Assembly (NCBI GenBank): GCA_013003465.1
Contig: JABDIZ010000026.1
Span: 1 to 16,685 of the forward strand
Direction of reading: 5' to 3'
Source: Rhodothermaceae bacterium
GTDB taxonomy: Bacteria > Bacteroidota > Rhodothermia > Rhodothermales > Rubricoccaceae
Length of the DNA stretch: 16,685 bases
Shown: piece after piece, positions 1 through 6,558 of the stretch
Layout: every line of letters starts with the position of its first letter
How positions within the stretch are numbered: the stretch's first letter is position 1
Translations under genes and position numbers: made by a program
Notes under the pieces: generated by a model
What the model saw: only the letters and a program-made list of their open reading frames with translations
Told to the model about the DNA's origin: nothing
The model's database searches: none

Positions 1-1084
1 GGTGCACCTCGTAGCGGTCCTGGATGCCGCGCAGAATCGCAATCGTGTCCTCGACGCTCGGCTCGGCGACGAGCACCATCTGGAAGCGGCGCTCCAGCGC
101 TTTGTCCTTCTCGAAGTACTTCCGGTACTCGTCCAGCGTCGTCGCGCCAATCGCCCGCAACTCGCCGCGCGCGAGCGCAGGCTTGAGGATGTTGGCCGCG
201 TCCATCGCGCCCTCTGCGGCTCCGGCGCCCACGAGCGTGTGGATCTCGTCGATGAACAGGATGATCTCGCCCTCGGCGTCGGTGACCTCCTTCACGACGG
301 CCTTCAGCCGGTCCTCGAACTCCCCCCGGTACTTAGCGCCCGCAATGAGCGCGCCCATGTCGAGCGCGAGAATCTTCTTGCTCTTGAGCCCCTCGGGTAC
401 GTCGCCCTGCACGATGCGGATGGCGAGCCCTTCGGCGATGGCCGTCTTGCCCACGCCCGGCTCGCCCACGAGCACGGGGTTGTTCTTCGTCCGGCGGCTC
501 AGGATCTGGAGAACCCGTCGGATTTCCTCGTCGCGCCCGATGACGGGGTCGATCTTGCCCTTGCGTGCAAGCTCGTTGAGGTCGCGCGCATAGCGGTTGA
601 GCGCGTCGTACTTGGACTCGGCGTAGGGGTCGGTCACGCGCTGGCCGCCGCGCATGGCACGCAGGACCTCCAGGATGCGCTCCTTGGTCACGTCCTGGTT
701 CATCAGCGCCGCAGCGATGGGGCCTTGGCCCACGGCCATCGCGATAAGCAAGTGCTCGGTGGCGACGTACTCGTCGCCCAACTCCTCAGCCTCCTTGAGG
801 GCGAGGTCGAACGCCTGGTTGAGGTCCGCGCCGACGTACTGGCCGGTGACGGAGGCACCGCTCACCTTCGGGAGCTTGTCGAGTGCCTCGTCGGTCTTGG
901 TGGTGAGGTAGTCGAGGTTGGCGTTGAGGCGCTGAAGGATGGTAGTGACGAGGCCGCCCTCCTCCTGGAGGAACGCCTTCATCACGTGCGGTGGCTCGAT
1001 GCCCTGGTGCGTGTTGCTCTGGGCGATTTCGAGCGCGGCCTGCACCGCCTCCTGCGCCTTGACGGTAAACTTCTGCAGGTTCAT
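1..1084 (-). CDS. clpB: ATP-dependent disaggregase ClpB, N-terminal part (3' end outside window)
   Basis: Reading the minus strand from ATG at 1084 gives 361 codons with no stop, so the gene runs off the left edge. The product starts MNLQKFTVKAQEAV, the typical ClpB/Clp N-domain opening (about residues 1-140). The first AAA+ domain follows, with Walker A GEPGVGKT near residue 207, the pore loop KYRGEFEDRL near 251, Walker B ILFIDEIH near 275 and the sensor stretch AIGATTLDEYRKY near 311. ClpB is a cytoplasmic hexamer that works with DnaK to pull apart aggregated proteins after heat stress. The middle coiled coil and second AAA+ domain lie outside the window, so ClpC or ClpA could be argued. 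The ending YEVH and the N-domain favour ClpB. No Shine-Dalgarno sequence is evident. A 13-bp inverted repeat lies 24 bp upstream of the start. Confidence 0.95.
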   Translation of the reverse strand, partial: MNLQKFTVKAQEAVQAALEIAQSNTHQGIEPPHVMKAFLQEEGGLVTTILQRLNANLDYLTTKTDEALDKLPKVSGASVTGQYVGADLNQAFDLALKEAEELGDEYVATEHLLIAMAVGQGPIAAALMNQDVTKERILEVLRAMRGGQRVTDPYAESKYDALNRYARDLNELARKGKIDPVIGRDEEIRRVLQILSRRTKNNPVLVGEPGVGKTAIAEGLAIRIVQGDVPEGLKSKKILALDMGALIAGAKYRGEFEDRLKAVVKEVTDAEGEIILFIDEIHTLVGAGAAEGAMDAANILKPALARGELRAIGATTLDEYRKYFEKDKALERRFQMVLVAEPSVEDTIAILRGIQDRYEVH

Positions 1085-1107
1085 GGGCTTCGGATTCAAT
1101 TCGTGGG

Positions 1108-1144
1108 GGCTGACGTGAACCCGATGCGTCAGGGTTCGTCAGCC
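1108..1144. promoter_or_regulatory. Inverted repeat upstream of clpB (possible operator or leader hairpin)
   Basis: Seen directly: the left arm GGCTGACG, TG, AACCC (1108-1122) pairs with the right arm GGGTT, CGTCAGCC (1132-1144). All 13 bases pair, with one 2-base bulge and a 9-base loop. It lies 24 bp upstream of the clpB ATG. The 9-base spacing recalls the HrcA operator CIRCE, but the arm sequence is different, and it is not the HspR site HAIR. It may be a protein-binding site or an RNA hairpin in the clpB leader; the sequence cannot tell which. Confidence 0.5.
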
Positions 1145-1264
1145 GTTCGCTTTCGGCGACCCTTGACTCGAAATCCGTACCACGGTGGGCTCGCCTGACA
1201 GCCTGGCAGCGCCTGTAGGGCACGCTTCGCCGAAGCCTCACAGAGGGCCGGGGCAGGAGTGCCG

Positions 1265-1459
1265 TTACGCCGCGAGAGCGCGTGGCTGGGCCGTCGGTAC
1301 CGGACGCATCGTCACGGATGTGGGCAGCGGCAGGATCGGGGCCGCCTTGGACACCGGGCGGGTGGACCGGCGGACGAGCGGGGCCGTGAAGCGGTTGACG
1401 ACGCCCGAGCGGCGACGGTCACGCGTGGAGAACGAGCGGAAGACGTTGGTCGAGAACAT
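1265..1459 (-). CDS. Probable small Arg-rich protein of unknown function (64 aa)
   Basis: ATG at 1459, TAA at 1265-1267. I do not recognise the family. The product begins MFSTNVFRSFSTRDRRR and ends QPRALAA. It has 11 Arg, 1 Lys, 1 Asp and no Glu, and the C-terminal half is Pro/Ala-rich, so it is very basic and probably unstructured in part. Three things support coding. 57 of its 64 codons end in G or C. It sits in a gap with no other gene. Its leader, TCAACCCCTC followed by TTGTC and ATG, nearly matches the leader of the lipoprotein at 1713. It faces the same way as clpB, 180 bp upstream of it. A nucleic-acid-binding role would fit the charge but is a guess. A non-coding leader or a decayed gene remains possible. 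Confidence 0.5.
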   Translation of the reverse strand: MFSTNVFRSFSTRDRRRSGVVNRFTAPLVRRSTRPVSKAAPILPLPTSVTMRPVPTAQPRALAA

Positions 1460-1585
1460 GACAAGAGGGGTTGAAAGAGTGAGGGGGAGTGTGTTGAGGT
1501 TCGCCTGCGTCTTCTGTCAACGCCGTGCCAACCCGGGCAAAGCGCCTCAATTGGCCTGGGCGGGACGTTTTCGACGGGGCCGGGG

Positions 1586-1654
1586 TGGGCGCTCGCGCCC
1601 ATCTTCCGGGCGGAGCCGCCCAGGTGTAACATGCTGGGGTGCTAATTCGTTAGC
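1586..1654 (+). other. Cluster of three short hairpins upstream of the lipoprotein gene
   Basis: Three perfect short stem-loops follow one another. TGGGCG, loop CTCG, CGCCCA lies at 1586-1601. GGGCGG, AG, CCGCCC lies at 1608-1621. GCTAA, loop TTCG, TTAGC lies at 1641-1654. They sit 59 bp or more upstream of the lipoprotein start and also upstream of the minus-strand small gene. They could be a structured 5' leader or the remains of a terminator. There is no T-rich run after any of them. The rest of the 628-bp gap between clpB and the lipoprotein holds only the small gene and the clpB inverted repeat. Confidence 0.3.
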
Positions 1655-1712
1655 AGTAGGCTTGGGCGGGCTGCCTCGCCCCGGTTTTTCCTCCCTCAAC
1701 CCCTCCTTGGTC

Positions 1713-2441
1713 ATGCGACTCTCCCTGTACTTCCTCGCTGTTCTCCTGCTCGTCAGCGGCTGTGCGACGCCCTCCATCGCGCAGCGCTCGCGCGCCCTCG
1801 AAGGTTCGGGCACCCCCGGCAGCCGCACTGAGGACGCACGCGGCGTGCACGATGTCAGCCTTTCAGTTCCCGGAACGCTTGTCATCGAAGTCGGACGCGA
1901 CGCCCCGCTCCGCATCGAAGGCGACGCCAACATTGTAGGCGCCCTGGTCATTGACCGCGACGGCAACGAACTCGAGATCCGCGCGCCGCGCCGCACCAAT
2001 CTCCGCCCGAACCGTCCGCTTCGTCTCCGCATGGGCGTGGCTTCGCTGGAAAGCGTGAGCGTGGCAGGCCGCGGGCAGATCGAGGCCGCGGGCATCTCCG
2101 CCGATGACTTCGACGCCAGCGTGGCAGGATCCGGCACCATCATACTCGGTGGGCTCGACGCGCGTACCGTCGCCGTCAGCATCGCAGGCTCCGGTGCCAT
2201 CACCATCGATGGCCAGGCCGAAGAACTCGACCTCAGCATTGCAGGCAGCGGCGACGCCGATGTCGAAGACCTGGCCGTCTATGAGGCCGACATCAGTATC
2301 GCGGGTAGCGGCAATGCGTTCGTGAATGTGAGTGAGCTCCTCTCGGCCAGCATCGTCGGCTCCGGCGACGTGCGCTACCACGGCAATCCCGACATCCGCC
2401 GTTCCGTCATGGGCTCGGGCGATATCGAGCCTATCCGCTGA
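1713..2441 (+). CDS. GIN-domain (DUF2807) lipoprotein
   Basis: The 242-aa product starts MRLSLYFLAVLLLVSGC, a lipoprotein signal with lipobox VSGC and lipidated Cys17. An in-frame open stretch reaches back to 1185, but only ATG 1713 places the signal peptide at the N-terminus, and it has the leader TCAACCCCTCC. Residues about 45-242 match the DUF2807 'head GIN domain' pattern. Short beta-turn repeats centred on GRG (119) and GSG (139, 159, 178, 198, 216, 234) recur every 18-20 residues, as in a beta-solenoid. The family is common in Bacteroidota as cell-surface or periplasmic lipoproteins, and its exact role is not known. It converges on the ABC-F gene with only 5 bp between the stop codons. 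Confidence 0.88.
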   Translation: MRLSLYFLAVLLLVSGCATPSIAQRSRALEGSGTPGSRTEDARGVHDVSLSVPGTLVIEVGRDAPLRIEGDANIVGALVIDRDGNELEIRAPRRTNLRPNRPLRLRMGVASLESVSVAGRGQIEAAGISADDFDASVAGSGTIILGGLDARTVAVSIAGSGAITIDGQAEELDLSIAGSGDADVEDLAVYEADISIAGSGNAFVNVSELLSASIVGSGDVRYHGNPDIRRSVMGSGDIEPIR

Positions 2442-2450
2442 GCCCCTCAG
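2438..2450. terminator. Small palindrome joining two convergent stop codons
   Basis: CTGAG (2438-2442), CCC, CTCAG (2446-2450) is a perfect 5-bp stem. The TGA of the lipoprotein gene (2439-2441) is in one arm and the TGA of the ABC-F gene (read from 2449 to 2447) is in the other. An outer CGAGC (2426-2430) and GCTCG (2455-2459) can also pair. There is no T-run, so it is a weak terminator candidate. It is the only hairpin I see at this junction. Confidence 0.25.
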
Positions 2451-4342
2451 GCACGCTCGGCGAGTTCGGCCCACCGCTCCACGTCGCGGTCAAGCGCAAC
2501 GGTGAGATCGCCGAGTTCCTGCGAGAGCGAGGCGACGGCCTCGAAGTCGCTCGGGTTGGCGTGCAGGGCGGCTTCGATCTCCGCCTTGCGTGCCTCCGCC
2601 CGCTCGATCCGGGCCTCCACTTCGGCCAGTTCGCGCTTTTCTTTGTAGGAGAGCTTGCCGGATGGAGCCGCCGGGGTAGGATCCGGTTTCGTGGGAGAGG
2701 GAGAAGACGGGCGTGGTGCGGCGGCGGCGCGCACGGCTTCCTCGCGGGCGCGGGCTTCCAGGTACGCGCTGTAGTCGCCGGGGTAGCTGCGGATCCGGCC
2801 GTCGCCTTCGAAGCGCAGGATGTGATCGACGGTGCGGTCGAGGAACCAGCGGTCGTGCGAGACGGCCAGGAGTACGCCGGCGAAGGTGTCGAGGTAGTCT
2901 TCGAGCGCGGCGAGCGTCGGGATGTCGAGGTCGTTGGTGGGTTCGTCGAGGAGGAGCACGTTGGGTGCACCCATCAGCACGAGCAGCAGGTGGAGGCGGC
3001 GGCGCTCGCCGCCGGAGAGCTTGGCGACGGGGGTGTACTGGACGGCGGGCGGGAAGAGGAAGCGCTCCAGCATCTGGCTGGCCGTGATGACGCTGCCATC
3101 GGCTGTCCGCACGTTCTCAGCCACCTCGGTAACGGTGTCGATCACGCGGAGCGCATCGTCGAGCGGGCGGCTCTCCTGATCGTAGTAGCCGATCACCGCT
3201 GTCGGCCCGATCTCGACGGTGCCTGCATCGGGTACGACGCGGCCTGCGATCATGTCGAGCAGCGTCGTCTTGCCCGAGCCATTGGGGCCGATGATGCCGA
3301 TGCGATCGTCGCGCGTGAGGATGCGCGAGAAGTCCTCAACGAGCGGCAGGCCGTCGTAGGCTTTCGTCACGCCCTCCAACTCGATGACTTTCTTTCCAAG
3401 GCGCGTAGACGCCGCAGCCAGTTCGAGCGACGCATCGGGGCTCGTGCGAACCTCCTCTTGCAGTGCCTTCGCCCGCTCGACGCGGTACTTGGCTTTCGAG
3501 GTGCGCGCCTTGGCGCCGCGGCGCAGCCAGGTCAGTTCGCGGCGCGCGAGGTTGCGGCGCGTCCGGGCGGTCGCTTCGGCGAGCTGCGCCTGCGTCTCCT
3601 TCTGTTCGAGGTAGCGCGTGTAGTTGCCCTCGTACTTGGTCACGCCGCCCGGCTCGACCTCCAGCATGCGATTGGTGACGCGGTCGAGGAAGTAGCGGTC
3701 GTGCGTGACGAGGAGAAGCGCCCCGCTGTAGCGCGCCAGGTACGTTTCCAGCCAGCCAATGGTCTCGGTGTCGAGGTGGTTGGTGGGTTCGTCGAGGAGC
3801 AGCAGATCGGGCTGAAGCAGGAGCGCACGGGCGAGGGCGACGCGCTTGCGCTGTCCCCCGGAGAGCGTGCCGACGAGTGCGTCGGTGTCGGTGAGGCCGA
3901 GGCGGTCGAGGATGGCGCGGGCACTGGCCTCGCGGTCCCACCCGCCGGTCACGTCGAGTTGATGGCTGAGGTCGGCGACGCGGGCGAGGAGGCGTTCGTC
4001 GGAGCCATCGCTGGTGGCGAGGGCGTGCGCGGTGGCCTCGTAGTCGTGGAGCAGGCGCAGCGCCGGATCGCCCTGGTCGAAGACGGCGTCGAGCACCGAG
4101 AGGTCAGGCGCGAACGTCGGGTTCTGAGGCAGAGCGGCCACGCGGGTGCCGTTCGGGGTCATCACGCGTCCGCCGTCGGCCGGTTCGAGCCCGGCGATGA
4201 TGCGCAACAGCGTGGTTTTGCCCGAGCCGTTGGCGCCGATGAGGCCCATCTTCTCGTCGTCGGCCAGCCCAAACGTAACCGCCTCCAGCAGGGGCTTGGT
4301 ACCGTAGCTCTTGTGGACGGCTTCGACCGTGAGGACGTTCAT
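2447..4342 (-). CDS. uup: ABC-F ATPase, Uup type
   Basis: The 631-aa product has two ABC domains and no membrane segments. Domain 1 has Walker A GANGSGKTT (36-44), signature LSGGQRKRVALARAL (160-174) and Walker B LLLLDEPTNHLD (180-191). Domain 2 has Walker A GPNGSGKTT (352-360), signature LSGGERRRL (442-450) and Walker B VLLLDEPTNDLD (462-473). A basic inter-domain linker (about 250-300, with WLRRGAKARTSKAKYR) is the usual ABC-F arm. A Pro/Ser-rich stretch (about 543-561) leads to a C-terminal coiled coil (about 563-631), the Uup/ABC_tran_CTD feature. ABC-F proteins act on the ribosome, and Uup has also been linked to DNA branch handling in E. coli. It starts 91 bp after the rof-like gene and is last in the minus-strand run. 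Assignment to Uup rather than another ABC-F subfamily rests on the C-terminal domain. Confidence 0.9.
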   Translation of the reverse strand: MNVLTVEAVHKSYGTKPLLEAVTFGLADDEKMGLIGANGSGKTTLLRIIAGLEPADGGRVMTPNGTRVAALPQNPTFAPDLSVLDAVFDQGDPALRLLHDYEATAHALATSDGSDERLLARVADLSHQLDVTGGWDREASARAILDRLGLTDTDALVGTLSGGQRKRVALARALLLQPDLLLLDEPTNHLDTETIGWLETYLARYSGALLLVTHDRYFLDRVTNRMLEVEPGGVTKYEGNYTRYLEQKETQAQLAEATARTRRNLARRELTWLRRGAKARTSKAKYRVERAKALQEEVRTSPDASLELAAASTRLGKKVIELEGVTKAYDGLPLVEDFSRILTRDDRIGIIGPNGSGKTTLLDMIAGRVVPDAGTVEIGPTAVIGYYDQESRPLDDALRVIDTVTEVAENVRTADGSVITASQMLERFLFPPAVQYTPVAKLSGGERRRLHLLLVLMGAPNVLLLDEPTNDLDIPTLAALEDYLDTFAGVLLAVSHDRWFLDRTVDHILRFEGDGRIRSYPGDYSAYLEARAREEAVRAAAAPRPSSPSPTKPDPTPAAPSGKLSYKEKRELAEVEARIERAEARKAEIEAALHANPSDFEAVASLSQELGDLTVALDRDVERWAELAERA

Positions 4343-4363
4343 CGCGACGTAGAAGACGAGGCA

Positions 4364-4375
4364 GCGCAGCTGCGC
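4364..4375. repeat. 12-bp perfect palindrome upstream of the ABC-F gene
   Basis: GCGCAGCTGCGC is self-complementary and lies 21 bp upstream of the ABC-F start codon, inside the 91-bp gap after the rof-like gene. It could be an operator or a leader hairpin. In GC-rich DNA it may also be chance. Confidence 0.2.
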
Positions 4376-4433
4376 CGCAGACCAGGGTTGGGAAGCTACG
4401 CGCGTCTCATCCTACGGATGGTGTGGATCGCGT

Positions 4434-4679
4434 TTAGCAGGCGTCCGGCAGCGCCATGCCATCTACCGTGCTCAGCCTATCTAGGCGGATGACCTCGCCG
4501 GTGTCCAACCGGAGCCAGTCGGCCCCCTCCTTCGCGTAGACGTCCGCGATGACGGCGGTCGTATGCCGGGCCTTGTCGCCGTCATACCAGATGAGTTCGA
4601 CGGGCGTGCGCCGCACGGCCCAGTCTTCGAGTCGGTCGTGGAAGCCGCACGCGATGGGCTGATAGGCGTGTTCAGGCAT
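4434..4679 (-). CDS. rof: Rof-like Rho-binding antiterminator (81 aa)
   Basis: ATG at 4679, TAA at 4434-4436. The product opens MPEHAYQPIACGFHDRLE and later has DVYAKEGADWLRLDTG followed by IRLDRLS. From memory, E. coli Rof (YaeO) has the same layout: YQPINCDDYDNLE near the start, then an acidic/Gly turn and ETRELRLDKI near the end, at nearly the same length (about 84 aa). Rof folds as a small Sm-like barrel that binds the Rho primary RNA site and blocks termination; that role is transferred from the family. The start codon overlaps the end of ridA by 8 bp (ATGCCTGA), so the two are probably translationally coupled. A longer in-frame opening to 4790 exists but lies wholly inside ridA and is not Rof-like. 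Confidence 0.75.
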   Translation of the reverse strand: MPEHAYQPIACGFHDRLEDWAVRRTPVELIWYDGDKARHTTAVIADVYAKEGADWLRLDTGEVIRLDRLSTVDGMALPDAC

Positions 4680-5061
4680 ATTCCGAAGGGAAGGCCGCGA
4701 TGCACTCGATCTCGACGCGCGCGCCCATCGGAAGCTGGCGCACGGCCACTGTCGAGCGTGCCGGGCGGTGAGCGCCGAAGATGTGGCCATAGATCATGTT
4801 CATCGCCTGGAAGTCGGCCATGTCGGTGAGGAAGACCGTTGTCTTGACGACCCGGCTGAGCGAGAGCCCGGCCGCCTTCAGCACGGCGCTGAGGTTGGCG
4901 AGGGCTTGCTCGGTCTGCTGCCCCACATCGCCCTCCACGAGCGTCATCGTCTCGGGATCGAGCGGCGTCTGGCCCGAGCAGAACAGCAGGTCGCCGGCGC
5001 GGATGGCGTGGCTGTACGGACCGATGGCCTCTGGGGCTTTGGGAGCAACGATGGGTTCCAT
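4672..5061 (-). CDS. ridA: RidA-family enamine/imine deaminase
   Basis: 129 aa from ATG 5061. The in-frame opening extends to 5094, but those 11 extra residues overlap the end of the upstream gene and are not typical of the family. The protein shows the RidA hallmarks: AIGPYSHAI near the N-terminus (Tyr16), LLFCSGQTPLDP (25-36), VVKTTVFLTDM (71-81), RPARSTVAV with the substrate-binding Arg102, and ARVEIECIA with Glu119. RidA is a cytoplasmic trimer that hydrolyses reactive 2-aminoacrylate made by PLP enzymes such as threonine dehydratase, protecting other PLP enzymes. It begins 14 bp after the beta-barrel gene and its last 8 bp overlap the rof-like start, so it is mid-operon. Confidence 0.93.
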   Translation of the reverse strand: MEPIVAPKAPEAIGPYSHAIRAGDLLFCSGQTPLDPETMTLVEGDVGQQTEQALANLSAVLKAAGLSLSRVVKTTVFLTDMADFQAMNMIYGHIFGAHRPARSTVAVRQLPMGARVEIECIAAFPSEYA

Positions 5062-5075
5062 ACGCTGAGGGATGA

Positions 5076-5672
5076 TCAGCGGGTAGGATACCACGTGAGG
5101 CCGAACGAGAGGCGTGTGGCAGCGAAGCCGAAGTCGTCCTCGTTCACAGCTACGGTGAGGCGGCCGAGCTGGATCTCGTTGAAGCCGCCGACCGCGCCGC
5201 GCAGCGCGCCATCGAGGGCGAGGCCCTCGGTTACGAAGTACTGCAGGCCCGCGCCCACGCCGAGGGCTGCACCTCGGAATCGGAGGTCAGACGGATCGTA
5301 GGTGGCCTCTGCGCCCTGGAGCGACGTTTCGAGGTACGGCACGAGTGCCCGCCGCCCGCCGCCGAAGTTGAACCGGGCGCCGACTTCGAGGACGCCCCAG
5401 TCGTACGTGTCGTCAATGACGCCGTTGGTCTCCCCGTCGATGCGGGCGCCGCTGAGGCCACCGAAGAGCGTCACGACGCGCGAGACGCCGTAGCCCGCCC
5501 GCAGGGCCGCGCCGCCGCCGGGGTCGTTGCGCTCGAAGTTGTCTTCGTCGAAGTAGAGGCGTGCACCGTCGACTTGAACGTTGAGGAAGAGCTTCTGGGT
5601 GCGCGATGGGGCCTGCGCGGAGACGGCCGTCGCGGTGAACGCCAGGGCAAGGAGGAGAACGAGCGCGCGCAT
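5076..5672 (-). CDS. Small outer-membrane beta-barrel protein
   Basis: 198 aa from ATG 5672, which gives a clean signal peptide MRALVLLLALAFTATAVSA with cleavage before QA. The longer opening to 5801 would bury that signal. The mature part alternates polar and hydrophobic residues and is rich in Gly and aromatics (YDWGVLEVGARFNFGGG, FRGAALGVGAGLQYFV), ending RLSFGLTWYPTR. This fits an eight-stranded OmpA/OmpX-like barrel of the 'outer membrane protein beta-barrel domain' type. The function is not known. It lies 88 bp after the SDR gene and 14 bp before ridA. A hairpin CTCCC, TCC, GGGAG lies in its upstream gap. Confidence 0.75.
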   Translation of the reverse strand: MRALVLLLALAFTATAVSAQAPSRTQKLFLNVQVDGARLYFDEDNFERNDPGGGAALRAGYGVSRVVTLFGGLSGARIDGETNGVIDDTYDWGVLEVGARFNFGGGRRALVPYLETSLQGAEATYDPSDLRFRGAALGVGAGLQYFVTEGLALDGALRGAVGGFNEIQLGRLTVAVNEDDFGFAATRLSFGLTWYPTR

Positions 5673-5760
5673 GGGGGACAATCGGGTGTGTGCGAGAGGA
5701 ACTCCCGGAGGGAGATGATGCGCCCAGAACGCCTGGCATGACGAGCGGGTTACAACGGCA

Positions 5761-6555
5761 TCAGCCCAGCGGCGGCAACGCCACGTTTTGTCCACCGTCA
5801 ATGCGGAAATGGCCGCCCGTTACGAAGCGCGACGCGTCGGAGGCGAGGTAGAGGGCGAGCGGGGCGAGTTCCTCGGGTTCGGCCATGCGCCCCTGCGGAA
5901 TAAGCCGCAGCGTGGCCTCATTGGCGGCCTCGTCCTGCCAGAGCACCGACGAGAAGCGCGTCTTGACGAAGCCGGGGATCATCGCGTTGACGCGGATGCC
6001 GTCGGCGGCGAGTTCCGCCGCGAGCACGTCGGTGAGCATCAGCACGGCGGCTTTGGAGACGCAGTAGACGCCCATGCCCGGCTGCGGCCGCTCGGCGGCG
6101 ACGCTGGCCAGGTTGATCACGCTTCCGCCGCCGCGGGCACGCATCGTGTCGTAGCAGGCGCGGACGGTGCGGAAGTACCCCTTCACGTTCACGTCGTAGG
6201 TCTTGTCCCACTGGCTCATCTCGCTCGTGAGGAGCGGCCCGAAGTGCGGGTTGGTCGCGGCGTTGTTGACGATGATGTCGATGCCCCCGAACGTGTCTAC
6301 GGCCTGGGCTACGAGCGCCTCCACCGCGGCATCATCGCCGGTGTGCGCGGCGACGGCCAGCGCCTCGCCGCCTGCGTCGCGGATGGTAGTCGCCACATCG
6401 TCAAGCGCTTCTTGTTTGCGGCTGGAGAGGACGACCTGCGCGCCCGCGTCGGCGAACGTTTCGGCGATGGCCTGCCCGATTCCCCGGCTCGCGCCGGTAA
6501 GGAGCGCCACCTTGCCGTCGAGGCGGAAGGAATCGAGAGCAGACGAGTCAGACAT
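5761..6555 (-). CDS. Short-chain dehydrogenase/reductase (SDR)
   Basis: 264 aa, the usual length for a classical SDR. The nucleotide-binding motif TGASRGIG is at 20-27, NNAA at 97-100, Asn123 in NVKG, and the catalytic Ser151 with Tyr164 and Lys168 in YCVSK. The C-terminus has the usual VTGGHFRIDGG. SSRK after the second strand (Ser44, Arg46) hints at NADP(H) rather than NAD, but weakly. The start lies 3 bp after the stop of the FAD hydroxylase, so the two are almost certainly co-transcribed. It may oxidise or reduce the product of that enzyme. The substrate cannot be told; many such proteins are annotated as FabG-like or DHRS4-like. Confidence 0.9.
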   Translation of the reverse strand: MSDSSALDSFRLDGKVALLTGASRGIGQAIAETFADAGAQVVLSSRKQEALDDVATTIRDAGGEALAVAAHTGDDAAVEALVAQAVDTFGGIDIIVNNAATNPHFGPLLTSEMSQWDKTYDVNVKGYFRTVRACYDTMRARGGGSVINLASVAAERPQPGMGVYCVSKAAVLMLTDVLAAELAADGIRVNAMIPGFVKTRFSSVLWQDEAANEATLRLIPQGRMAEPEELAPLALYLASDASRFVTGGHFRIDGGQNVALPPLG

Positions 6556-6558
6556 GGG

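Noticed and set aside
1224..1236. GCTTC/GAAGC hairpin between the small gene and clpB
   Set aside because: Only a 5-bp stem with a 3-base loop and no T-run; too weak to call a terminator.
1259..1474. 71-aa plus-strand reading frame
   Set aside because: It is antisense to the small minus-strand gene, which has the stronger G/C-ending codon pattern and a matching leader.
1627..1638. TAACATGCTGGG also present at 14195-14206, each upstream of a secreted or lipoprotein gene
   Set aside because: Several chance 12-base matches are expected in a window of this size, and the spacing to promoter-like boxes differs between the two copies.
1185..1712. In-frame N-terminal extension of the lipoprotein gene
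   Set aside because: It has no protein-like features, overlaps the small minus-strand gene, and would bury the lipoprotein signal peptide that starts at 1713.
2561..4492. 643-aa plus-strand reading frame
   Set aside because: It is antisense to the ABC-F gene, whose motifs are unmistakable. Long antisense frames are usual in high-GC DNA.
4680..4790. Longer start for the rof-like gene
   Set aside because: The extra 37 residues lie entirely inside ridA in another frame, and the Rof similarity begins just after ATG 4679.
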